A stretch of DNA of 64,000 nucleotides from Gemmatimonas sp. UBA7669 (GTDB lineage Bacteria; Gemmatimonadota; Gemmatimonadetes; Gemmatimonadales; Gemmatimonadaceae): positions 1-64,000 of the forward strand of contig NZ_DLHL01000011.1 in NCBI RefSeq assembly GCF_002483225.1. Direction: 5' to 3'. Under the pieces are notes generated by a model. It was not told the DNA's origin and ran no database searches. It was given only the letters and a program-made list of their open reading frames with translations. The translations under genes were made by a program, and so were the position numbers. Shown in pieces: positions 18,929-27,082 of this stretch; the stretch's first letter is position 1; each line of letters opens with the position of its first letter.

Positions 18929-19180
18929 TCAGTTCATGCAGCAGCTGCTGGCACCGCAGCCACCCATGGGCGCGGCACCGCGCGAGCCACCGGGTGCGGC
19001 ACAGGCGTCGGCGCTATTCGGCATGAAGGTCACCAGTCCACCGCTCAGCACGCGCCGCACCGGGACCGGGCGTTCAGGGTGTTGGGTGAGCGGTGCGTCA
19101 GACATGGACTGCCGCAGTTCAAAGCGCTCGACGGGTTCATCGGGCGCGGCGGGAATCGTTTCGTAGACGTAGATGGGCAT
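18929..19180 (-). CDS. FmdB-like small regulatory-type protein lacking the usual zinc-ribbon cysteines
   Basis: 83 residues. The frame of the FmdB/zinc-ribbon family is plain (MPIYVYETI..., RFELRQSMSDAPLTQHPE...PVRRVLSGG), but the two CxxC pairs that make the zinc ribbon are absent. They are replaced by a T-I-P-A-A stretch and by QHPERPVP. Instead the C-terminus is cysteine-rich (MGGCGASSCCMN). Such derivatives occur in several phyla and have no assigned function; metal or redox binding at the C-terminal cysteines is a guess. It is transcribed with the EVE gene and divergent, by 19 bp, from the methyltransferase. Confidence 0.75.
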   Translation of the reverse strand: MPIYVYETIPAAPDEPVERFELRQSMSDAPLTQHPERPVPVRRVLSGGLVTFMPNSADACAAPGGSRGAAPMGGCGASSCCMN

Positions 19181-19185
19181 GGGAC

Positions 19186-19192
19186 TAAATTA
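19186..19192. promoter_or_regulatory. Overlapping divergent -10 elements in a 19-bp intergenic gap
   Basis: The AT-rich core TAAATTA reads TAAATT on the plus strand (8 bp before the methyltransferase ATG at 19200) and TAATTT on the minus strand (6 bp before the FmdB-like ATG at 19180). One near-symmetrical core may therefore serve two leaderless transcripts. Inference from spacing and from the absence of any other room for a promoter. Confidence 0.5.
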
Positions 19193-19199
19193 CTGCATC

Positions 19200-19805
19200 A
19201 TGAGTGAGTTCTGGAACGCGCGATTCGACACCCCGGAGTACATCTTCGGCACGGCTCCCAACGCCTTTCTGGCGGCACAGGCACACCGGCTGCGGCCCGG
19301 CCAGCGTGCGCTGGCTGTCGCCGACGGCGAAGGCCGGAACGGGGTGTGGCTCGCCGAGCAGGGGCTCGAGGTGCATGCGGTGGAGGTGGCGCCGAACGCC
19401 ATCGCCAAGGCCAGACGTCTGGCGACCACGCGCGGCGTGACGGTGCAGATCGAGGAGGCCGATGTGCTGACCTGGGATTGGCCGGAGGCCGACTTCGATG
19501 TGGTGGCCGGCATTTTCTTTCAATTCGGCCAGCCGGCAGAACAAGCGCAGATCATTGCCGGCATGAAACGGGCGACGCGCGCCGGTGGTCTGGTGTTGCT
19601 CGAGGGGTACTCACCACGACAACTGCAGTATCAGACCGGCGGCCCCTCGAACCCGGCCCAGCTGTGGACCGAGGATCTGTTGCGCGCATGGTTTGCGGAT
19701 TGGGAGATCCTGCACCTCATCGAACACGAACCGATCCTCAATGAGGGCCGCAAGCACGTTGGGCGCTCGGCCGTGGTGGATGCGGTCATGCGACGTCCGG
19801 AGTAA
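19200..19805 (+). CDS. SAM-dependent methyltransferase (class I, TehB/UbiE-like)
   Basis: 201 residues. Rossmann-type class I methyltransferase: motif I is ALAVADGEGRNGVWLAEQG, motif II has the acidic end of AVEVAPNAIAKAR, and the later motifs are ADVLTWDWPEADFDVVAGIFFQF and GGLVLLEGYSPRQL. The N-terminal WNARFDTPEYIFGTAPNAFL is shared with small methyltransferases often annotated as tellurite/thiopurine-type or as methylating small thiols; the substrate is not deducible. The ATG at 19200 was chosen because it starts at the conserved EFWNARFD block; the three codons before it give no conserved residues. Divergent from the FmdB-like gene. Confidence 0.88.
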   Translation: MSEFWNARFDTPEYIFGTAPNAFLAAQAHRLRPGQRALAVADGEGRNGVWLAEQGLEVHAVEVAPNAIAKARRLATTRGVTVQIEEADVLTWDWPEADFDVVAGIFFQFGQPAEQAQIIAGMKRATRAGGLVLLEGYSPRQLQYQTGGPSNPAQLWTEDLLRAWFADWEILHLIEHEPILNEGRKHVGRSAVVDAVMRRPE

Positions 19806-19840
19806 CGGCTAGGCGAGGTGGCGGCGGCGCGACGAGGCGG

Positions 19841-19846
19841 TACATT
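19841..19846 (+). promoter_or_regulatory. Candidate -10 (TACATT) for a leaderless transcript
   Basis: TACATT ends 5 bp before the ATG of the serine hydrolase, with no Shine-Dalgarno between. Position fits the leaderless pattern seen at other genes of this window. Confidence 0.4.
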
Positions 19847-19851
19847 CGCGC

Positions 19852-21621
19852 ATGCTCTCCACCACCCGCACTCTCCTCGCCCCGCGGTACGGTTGGTCCT
19901 CGCGTGCGCAGTCGGCCACGCTGGCCTTCTGGGCTGTGGCACACCTTGCCCACGCGCGGGTTGTTCATGCACAGGGCGCGTCCGGACAGCGCACGTCAGT
20001 GCAGCCCGCGACGGCTCGCGCATTGCCCGGTGTGCTGCCGCGCATGGCGCTGCCACCGTCAGACCTCGTGGCAGCCAGTGATCGCGTATTTGCGACGTGG
20101 AACACCACGCAGTCGCCCGGTTGCGCGGTCGGCGTGGCGCGCGGCGGCACGGTATTGCTCGAACGCGGCTACGGTATGGCCGATCTGGCAGGCGCGCGCG
20201 CCATCACCCCGGGTACCGTGCTCGAGTCGGGCTCGGTGGCCAAGCAGTTCACGGCCACGGCGGTGCTGCTGCTGGCCGCAGACGGCAAGCTCTCGCTGGA
20301 CGCCGATGCCCGCACCTGGCTCCCTGAGCTGCCGGTGTACGACCGTCCCATCACCGTGCGGCATCTGCTCACACACACGAGCGGTCTGCGCGAATGGAGC
20401 AACCTCGTAGCCTGGCAGGGCTGGCCGCGTGGCACGCGGGTGCACACGCAGCCTGACGTGTTCGCCCTCATCACCGCGCAGCGCTCGCTCAACTACCCGG
20501 TTGGTGCGCACTACTCGTACACCAACTCGGGCTTCCTGCTGCTGCGCACGCTCGTGGAGCGTGTGGCCGGGCAGTCGTTCAGCGACTTCACGCGCACGCG
20601 CATCTTCGAGCCGTTGGGCATGCAGCACACGTCCTGGCGCGACGATTACACGCGCGTGGTGCCGGGGCTGGCGCAGGCGTATCGCCGGGTGGGGAACACG
20701 TGGCGACTCGACATGCCCTTCGATCACATCATTGCGGCAGGGGGCCTGTGGACCACGGTTGGTGACTGGCTGCGCTGGAACGAAGCGCTGACCACGAAGG
20801 CTCTGGGCTCCGCCGTGACCGACTCGCTCACGCGACGCATGCGACTCAACAACGGGCTCGACATTGCCTACGCGCTGGGTGTGACGGTGGAGCGCTACAG
20901 GGGCACCACGGAGATCGCGCATTCAGGGTCCACGGCCGGATACAGCACGTATCTCGCGCGCTATCCGGAGCTCAACAACCTGTCCATCGCCGTGCTGTGC
21001 AACGCGGCCGGTGCGTCGGCCACGGCCTACTCACATGCCCTGGTGGATGCGCTGCACCCCGAGTTGCCGCGCGCCTCGGCGCCCGACACAGTGCCACTCG
21101 ATACCCCGGCGCTGCTGCGCTGGCGCGGCTTGTATGAGGACACCCGCTGGCACACGGTAACACGTCTCGATACGGTGCGCGGTGTGCTGCGACTTGGCGA
21201 AGCACCGGTGCGTGCCCTGGCTGACGGCACGCTGCAGGCGGGCAACCTGCGCGTGCGCCCCACCATGGACAGCGATGGACGCACGCCCACGCTGCGCTTC
21301 GTGACCAGCGATGGCGATTCCGTGGTATGGCGTCATCGCGCCGAGCAGCCGTGGGCGCCGACCGCCGCCGAACTGGCAGCACTGGCCGGTCGCTATCACA
21401 GTGACGAGATCGGGACTACATGGTTCGTGACGGTGCGTAACGACCGTCTGGTCGTGAGTCCTCGCGCAGGCGTTGAGCGCACGCTCATTCCCACGTTTCG
21501 CGATGCGTTTGCCAGCCCCGGCGAGGCCGTGTGGTTCTCGCGTGACCGCCGCGGGCGCGTGACCGCCATGCACCTCGGCGCCGCACGCGCCTGGGACTTT
21601 GTGTTGACACGCGTCCCGTGA
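19852..21621 (+). CDS. Exported serine hydrolase, class C beta-lactamase/DD-peptidase family
   Basis: 589 residues. Penicillin-binding-protein-like fold with the three catalytic motifs: SVAK at residues 128-131 (nucleophile Ser), YTN in HYSYTNSGF, and HSGSTAGY as the KTG equivalent. A hydrophobic N-terminal segment (SATLAFWAVAHLAHA) indicates export. After the catalytic domain (to about residue 400) there is an extra C-terminal beta-rich region of the DUF3471/lipocalin-like sort found in many such hydrolases. The reaction may be esterase, D-amino-acid peptidase or beta-lactamase; sequence alone does not choose. It is followed 50 bp later by the SDR-dehydrogenase-dehydratase genes but probably does not belong to that pathway. 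Confidence 0.88.
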   Translation: MLSTTRTLLAPRYGWSSRAQSATLAFWAVAHLAHARVVHAQGASGQRTSVQPATARALPGVLPRMALPPSDLVAASDRVFATWNTTQSPGCAVGVARGGTVLLERGYGMADLAGARAITPGTVLESGSVAKQFTATAVLLLAADGKLSLDADARTWLPELPVYDRPITVRHLLTHTSGLREWSNLVAWQGWPRGTRVHTQPDVFALITAQRSLNYPVGAHYSYTNSGFLLLRTLVERVAGQSFSDFTRTRIFEPLGMQHTSWRDDYTRVVPGLAQAYRRVGNTWRLDMPFDHIIAAGGLWTTVGDWLRWNEALTTKALGSAVTDSLTRRMRLNNGLDIAYALGVTVERYRGTTEIAHSGSTAGYSTYLARYPELNNLSIAVLCNAAGASATAYSHALVDALHPELPRASAPDTVPLDTPALLRWRGLYEDTRWHTVTRLDTVRGVLRLGEAPVRALADGTLQAGNLRVRPTMDSDGRTPTLRFVTSDGDSVVWRHRAEQPWAPTAAELAALAGRYHSDEIGTTWFVTVRNDRLVVSPRAGVERTLIPTFRDAFASPGEAVWFSRDRRGRVTAMHLGAARAWDFVLTRVP

Positions 21622-21671
21622 TGCGCATCGCGTAACGCGTCTTCCCTGACTTTGCTCCTTTCCCCGCTGCC

Positions 21672-22448
21672 ATGTCCGCTGTTTCGATGTCTCCTGTTGT
21701 GCTCATCACCGGTGCGGCCACGGGCATCGGCGCCGCCTGTGCCCGTGCCTTTGCCGCACGCGGCTGGCGAGTGGGCATCGCCACCCTGCCGTCCACACTC
21801 GGCGACGCGGAGGACGTGGCCGCGGCCTGCCGTTCGCTGGGCAGCGAGGCGCTGGTTCTGCCGCTCGATGTCACCGATGACGCGGCCTGCCGCGCTGCCG
21901 CCGCACAGCTCGAGGCGGCGTATGGGCGCATCGACGGGTTGGTGAATTGCGCCGGCGTGACACGGTTCATTCCGCATCACGATCTCGAGGCGCTGCCGTC
22001 CAGTGAGTTCACGCGCACCAACGACGTGAACGTCATGGGGACCTTTCACATGATCCGCGCCTGCCGTGGTGCACTCGAGCGCAGTGGTCGCGGGGCGATC
22101 GTGAATTACTCGTCCATTGCGGGTCTGTCCGGTGTGGGGTCGTCGGCGGCGTATGCCGCCAGCAAGGGCGCCGTCATCAGCCTGACGCTCTCCATGGCGC
22201 GTGCGCTTGCGCCGCACATTCGCGTGAACGCCGTCGCGCCAGGGTATGTGGCGGGTGGTTTACCCAGCCGGGTTCTCGACCCTGACGCACTGGCTGCGGT
22301 CGAAGCGCGCTATCTCGAAACCCAACCACTCAAGCGGTTGCTGGTGCCGGACGAAGTGGCTGCGCTCACGCTGTTTCTGATCGATGGCCCCGTCGGCATT
22401 ACCGGCGAGACCATCCGCATCGACAACGGCCTGCATCTCAACGGCTGA
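21672..22448 (+). CDS. Short-chain dehydrogenase/reductase (FabG-like, probable sugar/sugar-acid dehydrogenase)
   Basis: 258 residues, classical SDR. The NAD(P)-binding motif TGAATGIG is near residues 14-21, followed by VNCAGVT, the catalytic serine in NYSSIAGLSGVGSSAAYAASKGA, and the YxxxK pair in the same segment; PGYVAGG follows. No clear basic residue follows the first beta strand, so NAD preference is possible. It is the first of three same-strand genes with a beta-hydroxyacid dehydrogenase and an IlvD/Edd dehydratase. The combination fits oxidation of a sugar, dehydration of the aldonic acid, and reduction of a product. An alternative start is the ATG at 21687. Confidence 0.9.
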   Translation: MSAVSMSPVVLITGAATGIGAACARAFAARGWRVGIATLPSTLGDAEDVAAACRSLGSEALVLPLDVTDDAACRAAAAQLEAAYGRIDGLVNCAGVTRFIPHHDLEALPSSEFTRTNDVNVMGTFHMIRACRGALERSGRGAIVNYSSIAGLSGVGSSAAYAASKGAVISLTLSMARALAPHIRVNAVAPGYVAGGLPSRVLDPDALAAVEARYLETQPLKRLLVPDEVAALTLFLIDGPVGITGETIRIDNGLHLNG

Positions 22449-22473
22449 TGCACGCCCCCGCCACGCATTGATC

Positions 22474-23385
22474 ATGACCACACCCACGGCCGCACGCATC
22501 GCGTTCATCGGCACCGGTCTCATTGGCACGCCCATGGTGGAACGTCTGCTCGAGTGCGGACGCGAGGTCGTGGTGTGGAACCGCACGCGCGACAAGCTGG
22601 CACCGCTGCTGGAGGCGGGAGCGCAGGCCGCCACGAGTGCCCGCGATGCGGCGCAGGGCGCCGCGCTGGTATGCCTCTGCCTTACCGACACGACCGCCGT
22701 GGAGGAGGTCGTGTTTGGTCACGACGGCCTGGTGACGGTGCTCGGCGCGCAGCATCTCATTGTCGACCTGTCCAGCATTGCTCCCGACGCGACCCAGCGC
22801 ATGGCCCAGCGCCTGCAGGCGGAATGCGGTGCGCATTGGCTGGACGCGCCGGTATCCGGCGGCACGCCGGCAGCACGCAAGGGCACGCTCATCGTGTTTG
22901 CCGGCGGTGAGGCGACCGATATTGAACGCGCGGCCCCCGTGTTCGATGCGCTCGCCCAACGCGTAACACACATGGGTGGACACGGCGCGGGTCAGCTCGC
23001 GAAGAGCTGCAATCAGCAGCTGGTGGCCTGCAACCTCATGGTGATCGCCGAGATGCTGGCCTTTGCCGAACGCAGCGGCGTGGATGCGTCGCGGCTCCCG
23101 GCAGCGCTGGCGGGTGGCTGGGCCGATTCGCTACCGCTGCAGGTGTTTGGTCCGCGCATGGCTGGCAACGTGGACAAGCCGCGACTTGGTGCGGTCTCCA
23201 CGTTCCGCAAGGACATCGAACAGGTGGTGCGTTTGGCGGAATCAGTGGGCGCCGACATTCCCATCACCTACGCCGCGCTGAGCGAATATCGGCGCGCGAT
23301 CGTGGAAGCCGAGGTAGGTCCCGATGCCGACGCCTCGCGCCTCATCCGCTTGCGTCGCGCCACGAGCTCCGCGTCAGATTCATGA
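22474..23385 (+). CDS. NAD(P)-dependent beta-hydroxyacid dehydrogenase (3-hydroxyisobutyrate / tartronate semialdehyde reductase family)
   Basis: 303 residues. The Rossmann motif FIGTGLIGTPMVERL, the substrate-binding DAPVSGGTPAARKGTL, the GHGAGQLAKSCNQQL segment with the catalytic lysine, and the C-terminal helix with RKDIEQVVRLAES are all typical of the family, which includes 3-hydroxyisobutyrate dehydrogenase and 2-hydroxy-3-oxopropionate reductase (GarR). Beside an SDR and an IlvD/Edd dehydratase, a role in sugar-acid breakdown such as tartronate semialdehyde reduction is likely. The ATG at 22474 was chosen because it lies just before the Rossmann motif; the open frame begins earlier, inside the SDR gene. 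It overlaps the next gene by ATGA. Confidence 0.9.
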   Translation: MTTPTAARIAFIGTGLIGTPMVERLLECGREVVVWNRTRDKLAPLLEAGAQAATSARDAAQGAALVCLCLTDTTAVEEVVFGHDGLVTVLGAQHLIVDLSSIAPDATQRMAQRLQAECGAHWLDAPVSGGTPAARKGTLIVFAGGEATDIERAAPVFDALAQRVTHMGGHGAGQLAKSCNQQLVACNLMVIAEMLAFAERSGVDASRLPAALAGGWADSLPLQVFGPRMAGNVDKPRLGAVSTFRKDIEQVVRLAESVGADIPITYAALSEYRRAIVEAEVGPDADASRLIRLRRATSSASDS

Positions 23386-25061
23386 CGAGACCGCGTCGCT
23401 TCCGCTCGCAGGCCATTCATGAGGGCGTCGTGCGCGCCGTCACGCACGGATTTTTCGAGGCGCTGGGGCAGGATGCCGACGAAGTCGCGCGCCCGCACAT
23501 CGGGGTGTTTCACACGGGCGGCGAGATGAGCCCCTGCAACCTCGGGTTGCGTGAGCAGGCCCAGCACGCGCGCATGGGGGTGTACGCACACGGCGGCATG
23601 CCGCACGAGTGTCCGGTGGTATCGGTGAGCGACGGCCTCAGTGTGGCGCATCGCGGCATGCGCTACTCACTGGTGTCGCGTGAACTCATTGCCGACAGCG
23701 TGGAGGCCAGCACCGAGGGCCATCAGTGGGACGGAATCTTTGCCATTGGCGGCTGCGACAAGAACCTGCCCGGTCTCATCATGGGCATGCTACGCTGCAA
23801 CGTCCCGTCGGTATTCATACATGGCGGGGCCACGCTGCCCGGTCACTGGCAGGGCCGCGACACGCATGTGGGCGAGACCTACGAAACGATTGGTCGTGTG
23901 CTGGCCGGTGAAGCGAGCGAGGCAGCGCTGCGCGCGCGGGCGTCGGCTTGCATTCCCACCGCCGGGGCCTGTGCGGGACAATTCACGGCCAACACGATGG
24001 GCATGGTGGGTGAGGCGCTGGGCCTCTCGCCCATCGGCTCCAGTACTATACCGGCGGTGTACAGTGCGCGCGCGCCCATGCTGCGCCGCGCGGCGGCCGC
24101 GCTCATGCGTGCGGTCATGCACGATGCGCCAAAGCCACGCGATATCGTCACCCGCGAGGCGCTGGAGAATGCCTGCGCGGCCGTGAGTGCGACGGGCGGC
24201 TCCACCAACGCGGCATTGCACCTGCCGGCCATTGCGCGCGAAGCGGGTATTGAGTTCACGGTGCATGATGTGGCGGCCGTGTTTGCGCGCACCCCGCTCA
24301 TTGCCGACTTGCAGCCGGGCGGACGCTTTCTCGCGCGCGACCTGCACCACGTGGGTGGTGTGGGGGTGGTCTTGCGCGCGCTGCTCGAAGCGGGGCATCT
24401 GCATGGTCATGCCCTCAGCTATACCGGGCGCACGCTGGCGGAGGAATTGTCGACCTGCGCCGCGCCCGACGGTGAGGTGGTGCGTGCGGCAAACAACGCC
24501 CGCTCCGCAGACGGCGGCGTGGTGGTGCTGCGCGGGTCGCTGGCACCCGATGGTGCGTTGCTCAAGGTGGCGGGCCTAGGCACGCTCGTGCACCGAGGAC
24601 CGGCGCGCGTGTTTGAATCTGAAGAGGACGCGCAGGCGGCCGTGGTGGCGCGTCAGTATGCGGCCGGCGAGGTGCTGGTCATTCGCAATGAAGGCCCGCG
24701 CGGTGGGCCCGGCATGCGCGAAATGCTGGGCATCACGGCACTGTTGTACGGGCAGGGCATGGGACAGCAGGTGGCACTCGTCACCGACGGCCGCTTCAGT
24801 GGGGCCACGCGTGGGTTGTGCATTGGCCACGTGGCACCCGAAGCTGCCGTTGGCGGGCCGCTGGCCGCCGTGCGCAACGGCGACATCATTGCCATTGATG
24901 CGCGGCCCGGTGTGGCGCGTATTGAGCTCGAGGTTGGCGAGGCCGAACTCGCGGCGCGATTGGCGTCAGTGCCGGATCGTGCGCAGCCGGTGGCGAGTGG
25001 CGTGCTGAGCAAGTACCGGCAGGTGGTGGGGCAGGCGGACCGAGGGGCGGTGACGCACTGA
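23382..25061 (+). CDS. IlvD/Edd-family dehydratase (probable sugar-acid dehydratase)
   Basis: 559 residues. Fe-S dehydratase family including dihydroxyacid dehydratase (IlvD), phosphogluconate dehydratase and the pentonate/hexonate dehydratases. The three cluster cysteines are visible: C52 (MSPCNLG), C125 (GGCDKNLPG) and C197 (GACAGQFTANTM). The C-terminal DGRFSGATRGLCIGHVAPEA is also conserved. The pairing with an SDR and a hydroxyacid dehydrogenase, coupled by an ATGA overlap, argues for a sugar-acid dehydratase rather than the branched-chain amino acid enzyme, and no ilvB/C/E is nearby; this is inference. The stop is followed at once by a palindromic repeat that an IS has split. Confidence 0.9.
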   Translation: MTRPRRFRSQAIHEGVVRAVTHGFFEALGQDADEVARPHIGVFHTGGEMSPCNLGLREQAQHARMGVYAHGGMPHECPVVSVSDGLSVAHRGMRYSLVSRELIADSVEASTEGHQWDGIFAIGGCDKNLPGLIMGMLRCNVPSVFIHGGATLPGHWQGRDTHVGETYETIGRVLAGEASEAALRARASACIPTAGACAGQFTANTMGMVGEALGLSPIGSSTIPAVYSARAPMLRRAAAALMRAVMHDAPKPRDIVTREALENACAAVSATGGSTNAALHLPAIAREAGIEFTVHDVAAVFARTPLIADLQPGGRFLARDLHHVGGVGVVLRALLEAGHLHGHALSYTGRTLAEELSTCAAPDGEVVRAANNARSADGGVVVLRGSLAPDGALLKVAGLGTLVHRGPARVFESEEDAQAAVVARQYAAGEVLVIRNEGPRGGPGMREMLGITALLYGQGMGQQVALVTDGRFSGATRGLCIGHVAPEAAVGGPLAAVRNGDIIAIDARPGVARIELEVGEAELAARLASVPDRAQPVASGVLSKYRQVVGQADRGAVTH

Positions 25062-25102
25062 ACAAACTCAAGACTCCAAACCTGAACCCAGAACTCAAGA
25101 CT
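25062..25102. repeat. Left half of a palindromic intergenic repeat, split by the IS (includes left target duplication)
   Basis: Begins directly after the dehydratase stop. Without the IS and one copy of the 10-bp duplication (25093-25102), it pairs with 26427-26466. Aligned from the centre, 22 of the 26 innermost positions match. Confidence 0.75.
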
Positions 25103-26416
25103 CAGGCGTGTCCGGTCTAGAGTCGGCGGGTGTTCGGTAAGTGAATATGCGGTGGTCACTTAGCCGCGCGTTGGGCGTGTATCGATTTCAATTTGATCGG
25201 TAAGTTCGAGGCCATCCCAATTCGGCGGGGTGGCCTGTGAACGTTGGACGCACGGTGTTTGCGCAGTTGATGGACCTGGTGCCATTGCGCGCGCTGCATC
25301 GGTGTGCCGCGCGCTATGGTGGGGATCGCAAAGTGCGCACCCTGCGATGTTTGGATCAGTTTCTCGCCCTCGCCTTTGGGCAACTGACGTATCGGGAAAG
25401 CTTGCGCGATGTGTGCGTGTGTCTCGACGCGTTGGGCGCCAAGCGCTACCACATGGGCTGGCGAGCCCCGGTCAAGCGGAGTACGCTGGCCGATGCGAAC
25501 GAGCGCCGCGATTGGCGCATCTTTCGCGACTTTGGCGAACATCTGATCGCGCTCGCCCGCCCGTTGTATGCCGGCGACGCGTTGGGGTCGGCACTGCGGG
25601 GGTCGGTCTTTGCGTTGGACGCGACGTTGATTCGCCTGTGTCGCAGTGTGTTTCCATGGGCGACCTATCGGCGCACCACGGCGGGCATCAAGCTGCACAC
25701 GGTGCTGGAGTTGCGGAGTCAGCTGCCCACGATTGTCCGCCTCTCACCTGGCCGCGACAACGACATGACGTTCCTGCAGCATGTCGTGCCCGAACCCGGG
25801 GCCGTTTACTTGCTGGATCGCGGCTACATGGACTTCGCCGGCCTCTATCGCTTCACGGAGGCGCACGCGTTCTTCGTCGTGCGCGCCAAGCGCAATCTCG
25901 GGATGCAGGTGATGCGTCGCCGACGCCCCAGCGATCCCACCATCCGCGCCGATCACACGATCCAGTTCACGGTCCGCGCCAGTTTGCGCGCCTATCCGCG
26001 ACAACTCCGCCTCATTCGCTATCGCGATCCCGAGACGGGCCGCACGTATCGCTTTCTCACCAATCACATGCAGCTCCCCGCCCTGACGGTGGTCAGCCTG
26101 TACCGGCAGCGCTGGCAGATCGAGCTGTTCTTTCGCTGGATCAAGCAGCACCTGCGCATCAAGGCGTTCTACGGCGAGTCCGAGAATGCGGTCTACACGC
26201 AAGTCTGGGTGGCCCTGGCGGTTTACGTCTTGGTGGCGCTCGCGAAGAAGCGCTACGCCTCGCCCCTCCCGATGCACGCCATCCTGCAAATCCTCAGTAT
26301 TTCCCTCGGCGAGAAAGTCGAGCTCCAGCAACTACTTACGCCGTCGTTGCTGGAGCTCGAATCGCTTGATGTCGCTAAACAGTTGTCACTCTTCGACTTC
26401 TAACCGGACACGCCTG
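25103..26416 (+). mobile_element. Complete IS4-family insertion sequence, 1314 bp
   Basis: Bounded by perfect 14-bp terminal inverted repeats, CAGGCGTGTCCGGT at 25103-25116 and its complement at 26403-26416. It is flanked by a perfect 10-bp target duplication ACTCAAGACT (25093-25102 and 26417-26426). It contains one intact transposase gene, whose TAA stop shares its last base with the right repeat. The perfect ends and duplication and the intact gene suggest a recent insertion by an element still able to move. It landed inside a palindromic intergenic repeat. Confidence 0.95.
25237..26403 (+). CDS. IS4-family DDE transposase
   Basis: 388 residues. DDE transposase fold: the first Asp in VFALDATLIRL, the second in YLLDRGYMDFAGLYR, and the Glu within the YREK-type signature YRQRWQIELFFRWIKQHLRIK. 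The N-terminal domain with DQFLALAFGQLTYRESLRDV is the DUF4372-like region seen in the ISPepr1-type subgroup of IS4. It is intact and full length. The start is GTG at 25237, preceded by a GGGGTGG stretch that could serve as a ribosome site. The gene fills the element between the inverted repeats, leaving about 130 bp on the left that must hold its promoter. Confidence 0.95.
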   Translation: MNVGRTVFAQLMDLVPLRALHRCAARYGGDRKVRTLRCLDQFLALAFGQLTYRESLRDVCVCLDALGAKRYHMGWRAPVKRSTLADANERRDWRIFRDFGEHLIALARPLYAGDALGSALRGSVFALDATLIRLCRSVFPWATYRRTTAGIKLHTVLELRSQLPTIVRLSPGRDNDMTFLQHVVPEPGAVYLLDRGYMDFAGLYRFTEAHAFFVVRAKRNLGMQVMRRRRPSDPTIRADHTIQFTVRASLRAYPRQLRLIRYRDPETGRTYRFLTNHMQLPALTVVSLYRQRWQIELFFRWIKQHLRIKAFYGESENAVYTQVWVALAVYVLVALAKKRYASPLPMHAILQILSISLGEKVELQQLLTPSLLELESLDVAKQLSLFDF

Positions 26417-26426
26417 ACTCAAGACT
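26417..26426. repeat. Right copy of the 10-bp target-site duplication
   Basis: ACTCAAGACT, identical to 25093-25102 on the other side of the IS. Confidence 0.95.
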
Positions 26427-26466
26427 GATCAGTTTCGGGTTCTGTGTTCAGGTTCCGAGTAGTGGG
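26427..26466. repeat. Right half of the split palindromic intergenic repeat
   Basis: Starts GATCAGTTTCGGGTTCTGTG, identical over 21 bases (GATC through TGTGT) to the repeat after the ornithine aminotransferase gene (about 38230), then diverges slowly. It ends within a few bases of the stop of the next minus-strand gene (26471), so it separates convergent genes and may terminate both. Confidence 0.75.
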
Positions 26467-26470
26467 TTGT

Positions 26471-26998
26471 TCAGTGTGCGCTGCTATCCCGCGCCGCCGC
26501 CGGCATCGCCGTCATGCACATGGCGTACACGTGGTAGCGCACCTCACCCGGCTTGAGCGGACGCCGGTCCTCCACCAGCATCTCGGCGTCGGTCATGAGC
26601 ATGGCGTCGCCGTACACGTTGAACAGACAGTCCGCCTTGCCCTTGCGAAAGCGCAGTGCGCCTTCGTTGGGTGCGTCGCGCGGATCGGGCGTGCGCACCC
26701 AGCCCGTGGCGCGCACGCGCTCGTAGAAGTACACCGCTTCGCGCTGCACGCCCTGTGTGGTGGCCCCCGCTGCCGTGACCTTGCAGCCGAACTGCCGCTG
26801 CCGCGTACGCCAGTCGTTCACCGTATCCGGCTCCACCATGGTCTGCATGGCCCGATCGCCACGAAGAAAGGCGTCGGCGTCCACACACAGCGGATGTGCG
26901 GCAGGCGGCTGCGCGGAAGACGGCCGCGCTGCAAGGTGTGACGAACCGATGGCAGGCAGCCAGGCGGCGAGGAACAGAACAACCGAAGCAGGCGTCAT
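26471..26998 (-). CDS. Secreted protein of unknown function
   Basis: 175 residues. The N-terminus MTPASVVLFLAAWLPAIGSSH is a likely signal peptide. The mature part has four cysteines (LCVDAD, FGCKV, ADCLFN, AMCM), enough for two disulfides, and a central aromatic stretch VYFYERVRATGWVRTPDPRD. No family is recognised. It diverges from the dienelactone hydrolase lipoprotein and ends at the palindromic repeat that the IS has split. A periplasmic role is likely from the signal and cysteine pattern; nothing more can be said. Confidence 0.75.
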   Translation of the reverse strand: MTPASVVLFLAAWLPAIGSSHLAARPSSAQPPAAHPLCVDADAFLRGDRAMQTMVEPDTVNDWRTRQRQFGCKVTAAGATTQGVQREAVYFYERVRATGWVRTPDPRDAPNEGALRFRKGKADCLFNVYGDAMLMTDAEMLVEDRRPLKPGEVRYHVYAMCMTAMPAAARDSSAH

Positions 26999-27082
26999 AT
27001 CCGCAAACTGCTGCAGGGGCCCGTGTCACGCCACGCCGCACGCTGTACATTCGACGCTCCCACTTCCTTCCCAGGACCTCTC

